Assembly (NCBI GenBank): GCA_005281725.1
Contig: SSBO01000008.1
Coordinates: 1,612,001-1,676,000, forward strand
Source: Wuchereria bancrofti
Taxonomy: Eukaryota > Nematoda > Chromadorea > Rhabditida > Onchocercidae
Length of the DNA stretch: 64,000 nucleotides
Reading direction: 5' to 3'
Below, piece after piece: positions 51,701 through 63,100 of this stretch; positions within the stretch are counted from its first letter, which is position 1; each line of letters opens with the position of its first letter. The translations under genes were made by a program, and so were the position numbers. The notes under the pieces were generated by a model. The model saw nothing but the letters and a program-made list of their open reading frames with translations. It searched no databases and was not told the origin of the DNA.

Positions 51701-54249
51701 ATATAGCCTTGATATATATAGTACAAGATAAATAATGATGATTTAGTGATAAATTTAAATGATAATTTTAAACTTCTCATTTATCATTTTGTTAGTTCTT
51801 ACAAAAATAGTAAAAAAATATATTCTAATTATAGACACTTTCTAAAGTTATATAATTATATTGTGTATTTTTACTTTATATATCGCTTATGATATCAAAA
51901 ATAATTACTTATCAAGATTTGATATACTTTTTTCATCAGAGTGAATTAAAAGGATGAATGGATAATAAGATGAAATAAGAATAAAGAGTAAGTATTACTA
52001 AGATGTGTAGTAGGAAGAGAAATTTGAGAATGAACATTTATCCTAGTTAATGTTTAATGTAGTAAATTGTTGAATGTAATAGGATTTCATTAATCAAAAT
52101 GAAAATAAAACGAAAAAATGAAAGAATGAAAGAATGGTTAGAAATAAGATCAAAGAAAATTGATTGAAAAATTGGCTCAAAAGAAAACAATGAAATGAGA
52201 GAGGAAGAAGAAAAAAATGATGAGATAGATTAGATGAAATAAAATGAAGGATAAATGTTGATTAAATGTTAGAAAAGAATGATAATTGATGATGTGGTTA
52301 GCATTTCAATATTGTATGCTTAGAATGAAAAAATGCTACATTGAAAAAAAAAAAAAAAAGAAAAAGAAAACTAAAAAAAACTGTAAAAAAAAAAGAAAGA
52401 ACTGCTCCTTTAAACAAATTTATCTCAAATGCAAAAAAAAAAAAAAAATTCCCTTCTTTTACTAATTTACCTGAAATGCAGAAAAAGTCCTCCTTTAATT
52501 AATTTACCTGAAATGCAGAAAAAGACTCCTCCTTTAACTAATTTACCTGAAATGCAGAAAAAGTCCTCCTTTAATTAATTTACCTGAAATGCAGAAAAAG
52601 NTCCTCCTTTAACTAATTTACCTGAAATGCAGAAAAAGTCCTCCTTTAACTAATTTACCTGAAATGCAGAAAAAGTCCTCCTTTAACTAATTTACCTGAA
52701 ATGCAGAAAAAGTCCTTCTTTAATTAATTTACCTGAAATGCAGAAAAAGACTCCTCCTTTAACTAATTTACCTGAAATGCAGAAAAAGTCCTTCTTTAAT
52801 TAATTTAGCCGAAATTCCATTAGTATTACCTTGAAAAAGTGGCATCGATGACGCTAATTCAGATAGAGCAGGTTGAAGTGACCGATGTTGAGAACCAACT
52901 GAAAGAGCACGATTGCATCTTTTGTGTGCTGCAATTTACGATTGTCACTGCATGTGACAGTCATCCATCCATCCATCCACTTGTCTCTTCTCATCTAATG
53001 TCCATATATATTGCACATATATGTGTAAAATGTTCGTAATTATCTATTTTATTCATGTTTGTCACAGTGTCAAATGGATTTTTTTTCTTCTACCTGAAAG
53101 ACAAAGAGAGAGAAAGGGAGGCAGAGAGAGGGAGAGAGAGAGAAGGAGGGAGAAGAAGAGGGAATATGCTGAGTGTTGAGACTGATATATTGACGACTGC
53201 TATATAATTTAGCGCCTTTTAGTGATAATAGTTCAATGATATTTTACAATTACAAAAAGCAATAGTAGCTATAAGTGTTAAAGAGGCGCTTTGTGTCAAT
53301 GTTAAAGAGCGCCTTGTCTCAATGTTGAAGAGGCGCCTTGTGTCAATGTTAAAGAGCGCCTTGTCTCAATGTTAAAGAGCGCCTTGTGTCAATGTTAAAG
53401 AGCGCCTTGTGTCAATGTTAAAGAGCGCCTTGTGTCAATGTTAAAGAGCGCCTTGTCTCATTGTTGAAGAGGCGCCTTGTGTCAATGTTAAAGAGCGCCT
53501 TGTCTCAATGTTGAAGAGCGCCTTGTGTCAATGTTAAAGAGCGCCTTGTGTCAATGTTAAAGAGCGCCTTGTGTCAATGTTAAAGAGCGCCTTGTCTCAA
53601 TGTTGAAGAGGCGCCTTGTGTCAATGTTAAAGAGCGCCTTGTGTCAATGTTAAAGAGCGCCTTGTATCAGTGTTAAAGAGCGCCCTGTCAAACAGATAAT
53701 TCATCCTGTCATAATTTACTAACTGTATCCTTATGAATGGAAATTTCTATCCATTCCTTTTGTTTTTTTTTTTGTTGAAAGAAATAATATCGAATTAAAA
53801 TTGTATAAAGAAAGTGAATAAAAATTTTATATTACAGAGAATTTGCTCTGTTAATTTTTCTTAAAAAAGAAGAGGACAGCATTTATTGTATTGGATTGAA
53901 ATTAGCAGTGATAAATTAATTGCTATTTTACTTTATGCATAAAAAGTAAGATTATGCATGTGCTGCACATCACATATTTCTAAAATGTTAGGATATTATT
54001 GATCTGATCAATTAGTATCCTAATTTTATTCTAATTTTTATAATAATTTTCAATTTCATTTGAAAATAGTTTGTATTTGATTCTTTTATCTGTAAACGTT
54101 TCATACTTATTATCTGATCAAACAAAAAAAAAAAAAAAAAAGAAATGATATTGAATTAAAATAAAAAGCTAATCATATATCATACATTTTGTGTCATCAT
54201 GTTTTGATATTTCATATATCGACTTGTGCCTTCCATGAGCATTTCTCAT
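48798..54249 (-). CDS. NKIRAS: kappaB-Ras-like small GTPase (NKIRAS family) with N-terminal extension
   Basis: Ras-superfamily protein; human kappaB-Ras restrains NF-kappaB and Ral signalling. Exons on the - strand: 54249-54186, 52928-52830, 51213-51112, 51016-50897, 50643-50555, 50267-50193, 50041-49904, 49660-49550, 49409-49319, 49196-49110, 48871-48798; 349 residues in continuous frame. The GTPase part starts at [20 protein letters not shown] (P-loop GSKKVGKT), then [12 protein letters not shown] (DTAG), [40 protein letters not shown] (NMID in place of NKxD) and [16 protein letters not shown]. The positions of Ras Gly12, Gly13 and Gln61 are Lys, Lys and Ile, so intrinsic hydrolysis should be weak, as known for this family. 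The ~145-residue N-terminal extension ([37 protein letters not shown]) is my inference from matching phases. A shorter form could start at 51280 ([10 protein letters not shown]). The tail has no CAAX box. Confidence 0.85.
51262..51573 (-). repeat. 159-bp tandem duplication of the kappaB-Ras alternative start
   Basis: The segment starting at 51262 is repeated from 51421 (period 159) with very few changes. Copy 1 contains the CTTAG acceptor and ATGATAATGTCA. Copy 2, upstream for the - strand gene, keeps the acceptor but reads ATGATAATGTAA, a stop after three codons. Confidence 0.92.
51286..51287 (-). promoter_or_regulatory. Candidate alternative SL acceptor and start of kappaB-Ras
   Basis: On the - strand, AGCAAAATCTTAG is followed after four bases by ATG ATA ATG TCA, opening a frame that runs into the CKCYCQGG exon. 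This would give a form lacking the two upstream exons. Inferred from sequence only. Confidence 0.35.
51618..51665. repeat. GA-rich microsatellite
   Basis: Purine run of GAGA/GGGA units in an intron of the kappaB-Ras gene. Similar tracts occur at 17427-17455, 24839-24895, 26341-26359 and 53097-53160 (purine), and 21030-21050, 29488-29540, 31027-31051, 37812-37850 and 44529-44569 (pyrimidine). Confidence 0.85.
52401..52815 (-). repeat. 37-bp tandem array with fused acceptor/donor motif
   Basis: About 11 units of 37-39 bp, nine of them sharing the same 24-base core. Read on the - strand, which is the direction of kappaB-Ras transcription, each core gives TTTTTCTGCATTTCAG directly followed by GTAAAT: a strong acceptor abutting a donor. 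The array starts about 40 bases after the donor of exon 2 (52829). An N at 52601 sits inside it, and degenerate units occur at both ends. Confidence 0.95.
53272..53694. repeat. 23-bp GC-richer minisatellite (18 copies)
   Basis: Units of AATGTTAAAGAGCGCCTTG plus TGTC, with variants TCTC for TGTC, TTGAAG for TTAAAG, and an extra G giving GGCGCC. I count 18 copies of the GCGCC/GCGCT core. It lies in the first intron of the kappaB-Ras gene. A single diverged relative, AGCGCCTTTTAGTG, is at 53210. Confidence 0.96.
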
Positions 54250-54283
54250 CACTGTCACCTGTTTCGATCGATTAATTTGAATC

Positions 54284-54285
54284 CT
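54284..54285 (-). promoter_or_regulatory. Candidate SL or cis acceptor before kappaB-Ras exon 1
   Basis: GTATGCATTTCAG on the - strand, 34 bases before the inferred first ATG (54249). The sequence between is also open in frame (IQINRSKQVTV), so an earlier coding exon cannot be excluded. Confidence 0.45.
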
Positions 54286-55925
54286 GAAATGCATACAATA
54301 TAAAATTATTTTCAACATATACTTAAATCTATTACTTGATAATTTTTTTTTTTTTATAAATGATTAGCAGTAATCTAAAAAAGTATTTATGTTATTACAG
54401 GTGAATTAGATGCAGTAATTAATTCATTACTGTATCTGTAATATTAAATTATCCTTCCCTCATCTAATACTCAAATAGTGAAAAGAAGAATTCAGCAAAT
54501 TCAAGAAGAATAACTAAATAAATTCATGAGAAATTCTTAAATTGTATTTTTTTTTTCTTCCCTTTTTTTTTTATTGGCATAATGCAATTGTTAACTAGCG
54601 GTGAAGCGAAAAAGAATTGACAGAAAATGAAAGTAACTGTTCCTTTGTAATAGTTCAAAATTCATTTTTTTACACATTTTATTGAAATTTTTCAAATAAA
54701 AGAGTGAATATGAAGTAACACTGAAAAAGAAGTGAAAACAACAAAATGATCAATTCATCAATTTAGATGTATTATATCAATCACTAACTGTTAATTCAAA
54801 ATTTGTTTTAATCCTACTTATTTTTACAAATTTGAATATTCTAATAATTAGCAATTAGTGATTGATACAAGAATAAATTAATATAATCACATTTGAAATA
54901 GGTAAAGGTAAAGAAATGAAATCATTTTGATTTCTCTAATTGCATTCCTGATTATCTAATGGGTCTTTCCAGGTATGACACAAACAAATGAAATAGGCAC
55001 AGTGACAGTTAAAAACAATTAAATCAAATGCTCTTACAAAAAAAAAAAAAAGGCACAAAATGCTATTTGACGAAGCGATAGTGCACAAATGCTCTGATGA
55101 AATTCCTTTTTTTTCTTTTTTTTTTTTGTTGACTGATAAAAATGATAGATGGCAATTGGTTGTATAAGTGCACAGTAATATGTTAGTAATAAACGATATT
55201 TTTCAATGTTTATAACTCTTTCTTTTTGCTAGAAAGCTTATTTTATTTTATTTTAGTGCTAAAGCGCAAATCTAAAGCGCAAATTGTTGATTTCATTATA
55301 CGATGATTATTTATGTTTTTGTATAGTAGTTATTTTGAATATTTAGTTGACAATAATCGATATTTGAAATTATCAAATTAGTTTATGAGTTTAAGTGATG
55401 TGTTGAATACGACAAATTCATATTATCCTTAATATCCTTGACCTTTTTTTTTTTTTATTTTATTAAATCATTGCAGTCAATCTTTTTTTATTATTATTAT
55501 TAATCCAATTTTGTGGGATAATTTTTTTTTTAGTGCTGCATTAATTGAGTTTTGAGTTTATTTAAGATATATTTGTTGGACATAGTTTTTTCTGGAATTC
55601 AAATTATATTTAATTTTTATTAAATGCATTAATCAGAATTAACCAATGATTTTTTCTTTTTTTTAAATACTGCTAATAAAGTAATGAAAGATATAGGAAA
55701 AGAACTGAAACAATATGAAAGATTATGAAGGAATGTATGTTTGAAATGATCATGAAATAGTCAATTGTGTTTAAATATATTTAAATTGAGCATAAATTAA
55801 ATTTTAAAATTTTTGAAATAACACTCAAAGATTTGATTCAATTTAACAGAAATAAATTAAATGTGATGAAATTGTTTAAATTAATAACATTTAATTTATT
55901 TCAAAATAAATATTATTTTATGCGA
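54286..55925. other. Region between S28 peptidase and kappaB-Ras
   Basis: About 1.6 kb between two genes on the same strand. It holds the 3' UTR of the peptidase gene, T/A homopolymers and no supported exon. The first exon of kappaB-Ras could lie here if the acceptor at 54284 is a cis-splice site. Confidence 0.45.
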
Positions 55926-58900
55926 TCAGTTGAACAATTGCAGTACTATATCTTCGATCACCTGTATTATCCTATATTGTGCAATTCTTAGTGAATTTGA
56001 ATCAGAATTACTTGGAGGATAGAAATCAGCTACATGACTTGTTCCTGTAACATTTTTCATTAAATATCTTGTTTAATTTTTCATTTTCAAATGAATTTTC
56101 AAATTTCTCAAGTATATTCAATTTTAAATATATTTCAAATATTTTTAAAATTAGCACTGTTTCAGACTTATTACTATATATTCCTTAGTGTATTAAATTA
56201 AAGGAATTTGCTAATTTTTAGTTCAATTAGAGAGTTATTAAATTCTTTAAAAAGTTTGATAATGCTTTTATCATTTAATCAAAATGAAAGAAACCATCGA
56301 TGCCAATGATATAATTGTTAATAGCACTGGGACCATCGGTCACACCAAGTAAAGTCCATGGATCATCCGAGCCATTGGATAATATCACATCTGTCCCCTG
56401 TTAATGTATTCGAGAATTATGAAATGAACTCAAAGAATGATAACATTCCTTTTGTTGATAATAGCAATAGGAAAAAAATAAAAGGTTGATTATTATCAGT
56501 GATATTATCAGGAAGACTAATTATTATCAGTGATATTATCATGAGCTTATCCATCAAGCTACAAGATTTGAATATGTAAACCTGAAAATTCTTATTTCCA
56601 CCAAAATATTCATTCGTTTCAGCAATTCTGTTTTCCGTATCTTCGAGAGAGAAATGATTACCGAATACATCCGTGCAACGAGCCAAGAAGAAACTATATG
56701 TGAATCAATTGAAAATATTTTTAAAATTGAAAAATATTTTATTTTTATTTTTAAAACATTTCATTATAAAATGATGTGATATTAAAAATATTTCACTCAA
56801 AACCTATAAAATACCTTAAAGGTAGCGTTCCAGCAAATAAACCATTTATTTCTTCGCTTGTTCGAAAATGGCCAAATTCATGACAATTTTGATAAAGCCA
56901 TGCACGAGCTAAAAATATTCAATCATTTGTTCATTTGTTTTTTTTTTTTTCTTTTGTATTATTCTTTAAGTTATTACAAAAATTCTTAATTATCTTATTT
57001 TTATCTAAAGTAATTACTTAATTATCTTATTTTTATCTAAAGTAATTACTTAATTATCTTATTTTTATCTAAAGTAATTACACATTATTTAAATTTAGTT
57101 ATTCACAATTAAATTCAATCTGATTAAATGATCATCGATCATATAAAGTGATCATTAATGTAAGGTTTACATTTACTTTTCAGGTTGTTTCAGGTTTTTG
57201 TTATCAGATATTTTCATTTTAGATCTGTTCAAGTTATCATTTCATTTTTAAAATAGAAGAAATGATACTAACGTTGTGCGTTACGTGTATTCCAACGTTC
57301 ATCACGCATAAAATCAAGAAAATTATTGTAACCAATATCAATAGCCGAATGTGATGATTTTCCTTGTGATGTCATAACCATACCAATTAGTTCTCGTATA
57401 GATTCTAATGACGGTGAATGAATTAATTTATCACACATCACATCCAACGTTAGTAAATCACGATGATCTTTCTATAAAAAATTGTAAAATTTTCAAACAA
57501 ACTTTAAAAATAATTGAATATTCGATTTAATTAATATTAATATTTGATTGATTTCAAACAATTAATATTCGATTAGTTTATTTCTCTAATCAAAGCTTAA
57601 TTTTTCTGAATTTTTTAAAAGTAAAAAAAAAAAAGATATTTGAAATTATAAAAATTGGAAAAATGAAATTATAAAATTTTGACAGTATTAGAAAATTCAT
57701 CGATCACATGATAAACAATAACAAACCACATTAATTCCACTATGCATTACGATGAAACTAAGATAATTACTAATTACAAGAAAGAAATTTGCAATATCTT
57801 TCTCGGATACTGTTGGTCGAATTAAAGAATCATCTAATCTGAAATGATATGCAAAATTAATCTTTTATCATCTACTCTTTCATTTAACACATAAAAGTTT
57901 AATAAAAATAAAAAAATAAGAAAAATTTGGAAAGAAAATGAAAGTTATCAGTACCGAAATATTTTTACAAGTTTACGTCTGCCTTCAAGTGTCGTTGACA
58001 TTTGTCGCATCTTCTGGAATAATTCTTTTATCACTGCTACACATTTAGAGCTTTTTTTGCCAATAATTTTTTCAATTTGCTTTTCGAACTCTGTAATTCT
58101 TGTGCTACTCTATTACAAATTGCTAATAAAATAATGCAAATCAAATAAATATAATGCTAAATGTTTTTTTTTTTTAATTTTTTAATTATAAACTTATTGA
58201 AAAAAAAAAGTAAATAAAGTGAAATAAATATGATTAAAATTGTTACCTTTAAAATTAAGTTTAGCTTGTAAAGGAGCTGAACTAGCTACTGCTGCTCGTA
58301 TACTTCGAGGATGTTTTTGACGAGACCAAGCTGCTAAATTACCTGTAAAATAGTATTAAACTTTTATGCTTTTTATTTTTAAAGTTCAATTCTGAGAAAC
58401 AATGTTGATATAATTCACTGTTATTGTATAAAGTTAATTAGTTTTAAAATTTCAAAACTTATATTTGCATCAATTAATTGATTTCTTTAATAAAATTATA
58501 ATAAATGCGACAAGAGAAAAAGTTTCCCTCTTTAATTTTAAAATTTCAAAACTTATATTTGCATCAATTAATTAATTTCTTTAATAAAATTATAATAAAT
58601 GCGATAAGAGAAAAAGTTTTTCTCTTTAATTTTAAAAAATGTGTCAAGCTTCAATTATTTTATTCTTCATCTTCTTCAAATTTAAATTAATTCACAGACA
58701 AATTGTGAAACACTTACGAAGTTTGTTCTCTCTGTTGTTAATCCTTTTTTTTTTTGAAGAATTTTTTTTTTTGAAAAAAAAGGAAATTTTTGAAACATTG
58801 AAACTGCTCTTATTACAAGGAAAGGAAATACATTTAACGCTATTTGTTACAATTATTTCTTTCTCTCTCTTTTTTTTTCTTTGAAAAAATGATAGGAAAA

Positions 58901-60126
58901 CTTTTGTTTTTGATTTGATGAGAAGATGTATGAATTGAAAATGAAAATTTCATTCTGGTTTTTGAAAATGAAACTAACAGTTGCGCCAAAAAAAAAAAAA
59001 TTTTACGCTTAATTAATTAGTAATAATTTACTTACTCAATCATACACCAATCAAATTCAAATGAATATTATTTATAAGTTAGAAGTAAAAATAAATGAAT
59101 AGTGACAACATTTCAGCTATATTTGTCAATAATTTCAAATAATCATATCTGAAAAGCAAAAACTTAAATAATAATAATAATCTAACCTGAATAACTTCCA
59201 CCAAAAGTAATCCATTTTGGATTGGTTAATTTTTCTCGTTCATTTATTTCTTGAACAAATTTATCAATATCTTCGACGGCTTGCTTTGCATCAAGATATT
59301 TTAAACTTTTAATAGAAATATCACTGAAAGTAATCAATAATTGTGCATTTTTGAATTATTAATGAATTTTNNNNNNNNNNNNNNNNNNNNNNNNNNNNNN
59401 NNNNNNNNNNNNNNNNNNNNNNNNNNNNNNNNNNNNNNNNNNNNNNNNNNNNNNNNNNNNNNNNNNNNNNNNNNNNNNGTAATCAATAACTGTGCATTTT
59501 TGAATTAATAAGTTTTAAAATTAAGTTAATAAGTTAATTTATGATTAAATAATATAAAATAGAAAAGATACTTTGTTGGACGACTGTTACCATAAAATCG
59601 ATGTTCGAGCATAAAAATGCTAGCATTAATTTGATCTGCTAGTTGAACATATGGTAGGCCTTGATTTGTCAACCAAGCACGATCAGCACCACCTTCACCA
59701 CCAACAACCAAAAATACCGCACCATCAGGGCGTTGATATGGTGATTTTCTATGTATGTAAAACTGCAATTGTAATTTTTCTTTTTTTCTATTAAACTTTT
59801 AAATATATATAAAACTATTTATAAAAAAAAAAAAAAAATAGTATAATAATTGTATTAATATCAGGTAAATAAGTTACCTGTATCCATTTACGTTCATCAT
59901 TCTTATCAAAATGATTTAATTTCTGCTTTATTGTGCTACGACCAATTAACGGTGATGGAAATCGTTGTGGAATTCCGTTTTCTGAATTGTTTAAATTTGA
60001 TATTTTCAAGAAGAAACGTGGTTTTACCGGTAATTTCCATTCAAGATCAATAGGTCTTTCACTTCCTTGAACATACCATCGATATAATAATGAATAGAAA
60101 AAAATAATAAATGATTGTGAATGCAT
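55926..60126 (-). CDS. Serine peptidase family S28 (PRSS16/TSSP-like)
   Basis: Secreted or lysosomal serine peptidase of the prolyl-carboxypeptidase/thymus-specific-protease family. Exons on the - strand: 60126-59878, 59762-59572, 59323-59187, 58342-58247, 58090-57955, 57838-57727, 57471-57273, 56908-56815, 56693-56582, 56397-56295, 56044-55926; 515 residues. A hydrophobic N-terminus (MHSQSFIIFFYSLLY) looks like a signal peptide. Then come QKLNHFDKNDERKWIQFYIH, FLVVGGEGGADRAWL, FMLEHRFYGNSRPTN, YLDAKQAVEDI, the nucleophile motif FGGSYSGNLAAW (Ser split close to an intron), VASSAPLQAKL, YQNCHEFGHFRT, ILSNGSDDPWTLLG (catalytic Asp) and GTSHVADFYPP (catalytic His) in the last exon. The triad is complete. 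The ATG lies two bases after TTTCAG, a good SL acceptor. The intron between exons 2 and 3 contains an assembly gap. C. elegans has close relatives of this PRSS16-like branch. Confidence 0.93.
56985..57082 (-). repeat. Three-copy 32-bp tandem repeat in an S28 intron
   Basis: TTAATTATCTTATTTTTATC plus TAAAGTAATTAC is repeated three times in the intron between exons 7 and 8. No splice site is included. Confidence 0.85.
58443..58633 (-). repeat. Two-copy tandem duplication (about 93 bp) in an S28 intron
   Basis: Two nearly identical units starting at TTTTAAAATTTCAAAACTTA (58443 and about 58536), differing at a few bases, in the intron between exons 3 and 4. Confidence 0.88.
59371..59478. other. 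Assembly gap (108 Ns) flanked by near-identical sequence
   Basis: The left flank (GTAATCAATAATTGTGCATT, from 59330) recurs with one change immediately right of the gap (from 59479). A local duplication therefore spans the gap. It lies in the intron between S28 exons 2 and 3, next to the exon 3 acceptor (59324). Confidence 0.97.
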
Positions 60127-63100
60127 TACTGAAATTTTGGATTTATTATCGTTCGATGTAATTAATTACATAAAAAAAAATATATGTATATTCGATCAAA
60201 ATTTTAAAATATCATTTAAAGGTGTTATTATCAATGTGATCATTTGATTTTAAAAGATAAGAATGTTAATAAGTTGAAGAAATTGTAAGCAAAATAGAAT
60301 ATAACGTTGTACGACGAATAATTGTATTACATTATACAATGATAATCCATCTGTGATAAATCAAAAAAAAAAAAAAAATTAGATTTGAAATTAAAATAAG
60401 GAAAAGGAATGAAGTGGAAAAGCATAACAAGTTCTTTATAAACTGATCATTTTTCGAAATATTTCTGCTTTTTAAGAAGCTATTTTATGAAGGTTTTTTT
60501 TTTCTTTGAACAAATTTCAAAAAAAAAAAAAAAGAAACATACGAGAAATGTCGTTGTGTTCAAAAAAATTAAATGAGTACTAGTAGAAATAGAAGAAATT
60601 CCAGTAATGATAAATATATATATGACATTACGGGAATTTCTAATGTGTAATATTTTTNAAATTATTTCTTTTTCAAATGCTTTTACTAATTTAATTTACA
60701 TTGATACTTAATGCTTCTTAATATGATAACACTTTACTGATTAATTAATTAATTAATTAATTAATTAATTAACTGTGACCTTTCTTCTTCAACATTTAAT
60801 ATCATTTAACTATCTTGTAATCTTCGTTCTTTAAAATTAATGACAAATAGATAATTCAAAAACTGTTAGAATTGTGTGAGAAAAAAAAAAAGATAAAATG
60901 GATAAGTGATTAAATGGATAAAAATAAATGACAATTGAGTAAAAATTTGAAAGATAATGAATTGAAATTGATAAATTAAAAATGAAACAAATAAATAAAT
61001 AAATAAATAGTGATAAGTGAATGTGGTATGTGTTGTTTTGAAAATTATACGAAAAAGGCGTAATTTAAAGGGAAGATACGGCGTTACACCCTGCGGCATA
61101 AAAGTAAAAGTTTCCCAACAAACATCTTATCATTAATTTTACTTAATGATATCAAATAAAACTGATAATTTGATTTTGAATTTTCTTTTCCTGATAGATA
61201 TATGATAATGCTTGTAGGATATCTTCGTGACAAATTCACTCATTTGATCATTTCTGTAATATTTAACATTTAACAAAAGATAATTATGAAAAATGGTGAG
61301 TAGAAGCGTAAATTGTTTATAAGCAAAAGTTTTCAGAAAGCGAAAACTTTTTCCAAATATTTTCAGACGCCGAAAATTTAAATATAAAATGTTGCTCAAT
61401 GAAGATATTATTGATAATTTAGCAATTTATAAATTATTAATGTTTAGAAAGTAGTTGTGTTTACATTTAAAAAGAAAATGGTATTGAAATTATATGAAAA
61501 GATACAAGTATCTTCAATCATAATTGCTATATTTTTTTTTATTGAAACAAAACAATTACAATCAATTAAAATGCAAATTAATTGAGTTATTTCAAATATG
61601 CAATTATTTTTTTTTTAAATTTAAGTTAAAAATTTAGGCGATTCTTTTACTTATTCTGTTAAATTTCTGTGAAATGATAGCATGAACAGCTAGTATTAAT
61701 TTATAATTTCTGTGATTCATAACTGTTTCCACCAAATAAGTCAAATGACAAGTGAGAATTGAACGATTTAGTAGTTTGCAGTTTGAATAGAATCATAAAG
61801 TGAAACGTATTTATGAGGTGGAATATGTCTAGCTAAAATAAATTAAAATGTACGTGTCTAACTAAGATAATAAGTTGAGACGTTCGTGTCTAGCTAAGTT
61901 AAGACATACGTGTCTAGCTAATATAATAAGTTAAAATGTACGTGTCTAACTAAGATAATAAATTGGAACGTACATGTCTAACTAAGATAATAAGTTAAAA
62001 CTTACGTCTAGCTAAGATAATAAGTTAAAACATAGTGTCTAGCTAATAAGTTAAAACATACGTGTCTAGCTAATATAATAAGTTAAAACATACGTGTCTA
62101 ACATACGTGTCTAGCTAAGATAATAAGTTAAAACATAGTGTCTAGCTAAACTAATAAGTTAAAACGTACGTGGCTAGCTGAGATAATAAGTTAAAACGTA
62201 CGTGGCTAGCTAAGATAATAAGTTAAAACGTACGTGGCTAGCTAAGATAATAAGTTAAAACGTACGTGGCTAGCTAAGATAATAAGTTAAAACGTACGTG
62301 GCTAGCTAAGATAATAAGTTAAAACGTACGTGGCTAGCTAAGATAATAAGTTGAGACGTTCGTGTCTAGCTAAGTTAAGACATACGTGTCCAGCTAATAT
62401 AATAAGTTAAAACATACATGTCTAGCTAATATAATAAATTGGAACGTAGGTGTCTAGTTAAGATAATAAGTTAAAACGTACGTGTCTAGCTAAGATAACA
62501 AGTTAAAACATACGTGTCTAGCTAAGATGACTATTTCAGAGGAAGAATTATGAATGATATTGCAATGGAAAAAACAAAGGGACTACTGTCATAATAGTTG
62601 TCAAAATACAGTGACATCAATTTACAGTGATTCCTTCATTAGCATCGATGCTAAGTATGAAAGCACGGAAATGTAGCAAATTGGTTGCTTTTCAAGGCAA
62701 AAGAATATTTAAAGCAAAATGAAATAATTTTAATATTATCAGAAACTAGATGCAGTGTAACAATTCATACAAGTTTTTCAATTTTCAAAAGTTTCCTTAC
62801 GGTGATCACATTAAATTTCATAAATATTATTTTAGTAATTAATGTCCAAAATTAATGTCAACAAACAAACAGCACTGAGCTGTTTTCTTTTTTTTTTTTT
62901 TTTTTTGATGGTATATGTTTGAAATGAAACTGAATTTGCATAAATGATTTCTTCTTTAGTTTATGATTTATTTGTTATTCGCCTCTGACTTAAATCAAAT
63001 TTTATTTTTGCTTTCATTTTTTTTTTCTTTTCTTTCAGAAATAAGAGTTAGATTAGCAAAATTTTCATGTAATATTATTCAATCATTCATTAAATAACGT

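Noticed and set aside
52839..53039. 66-codon + strand frame
   Set aside because: The same DNA reads on the - strand as a phase-matched exon of the kappaB-Ras gene (52928-52830), which explains its higher GC content.
52401..53694. Tandem arrays considered as a CRISPR array
   Set aside because: Units are contiguous without unique spacers, and the genome is eukaryotic.
56281..56295. S28 gene ending at the TAA after HFD near 56280
   Set aside because: A GT donor at 56294 joins in frame to the exon at 56044, which supplies the expected catalytic His motif (GTSHVAD).
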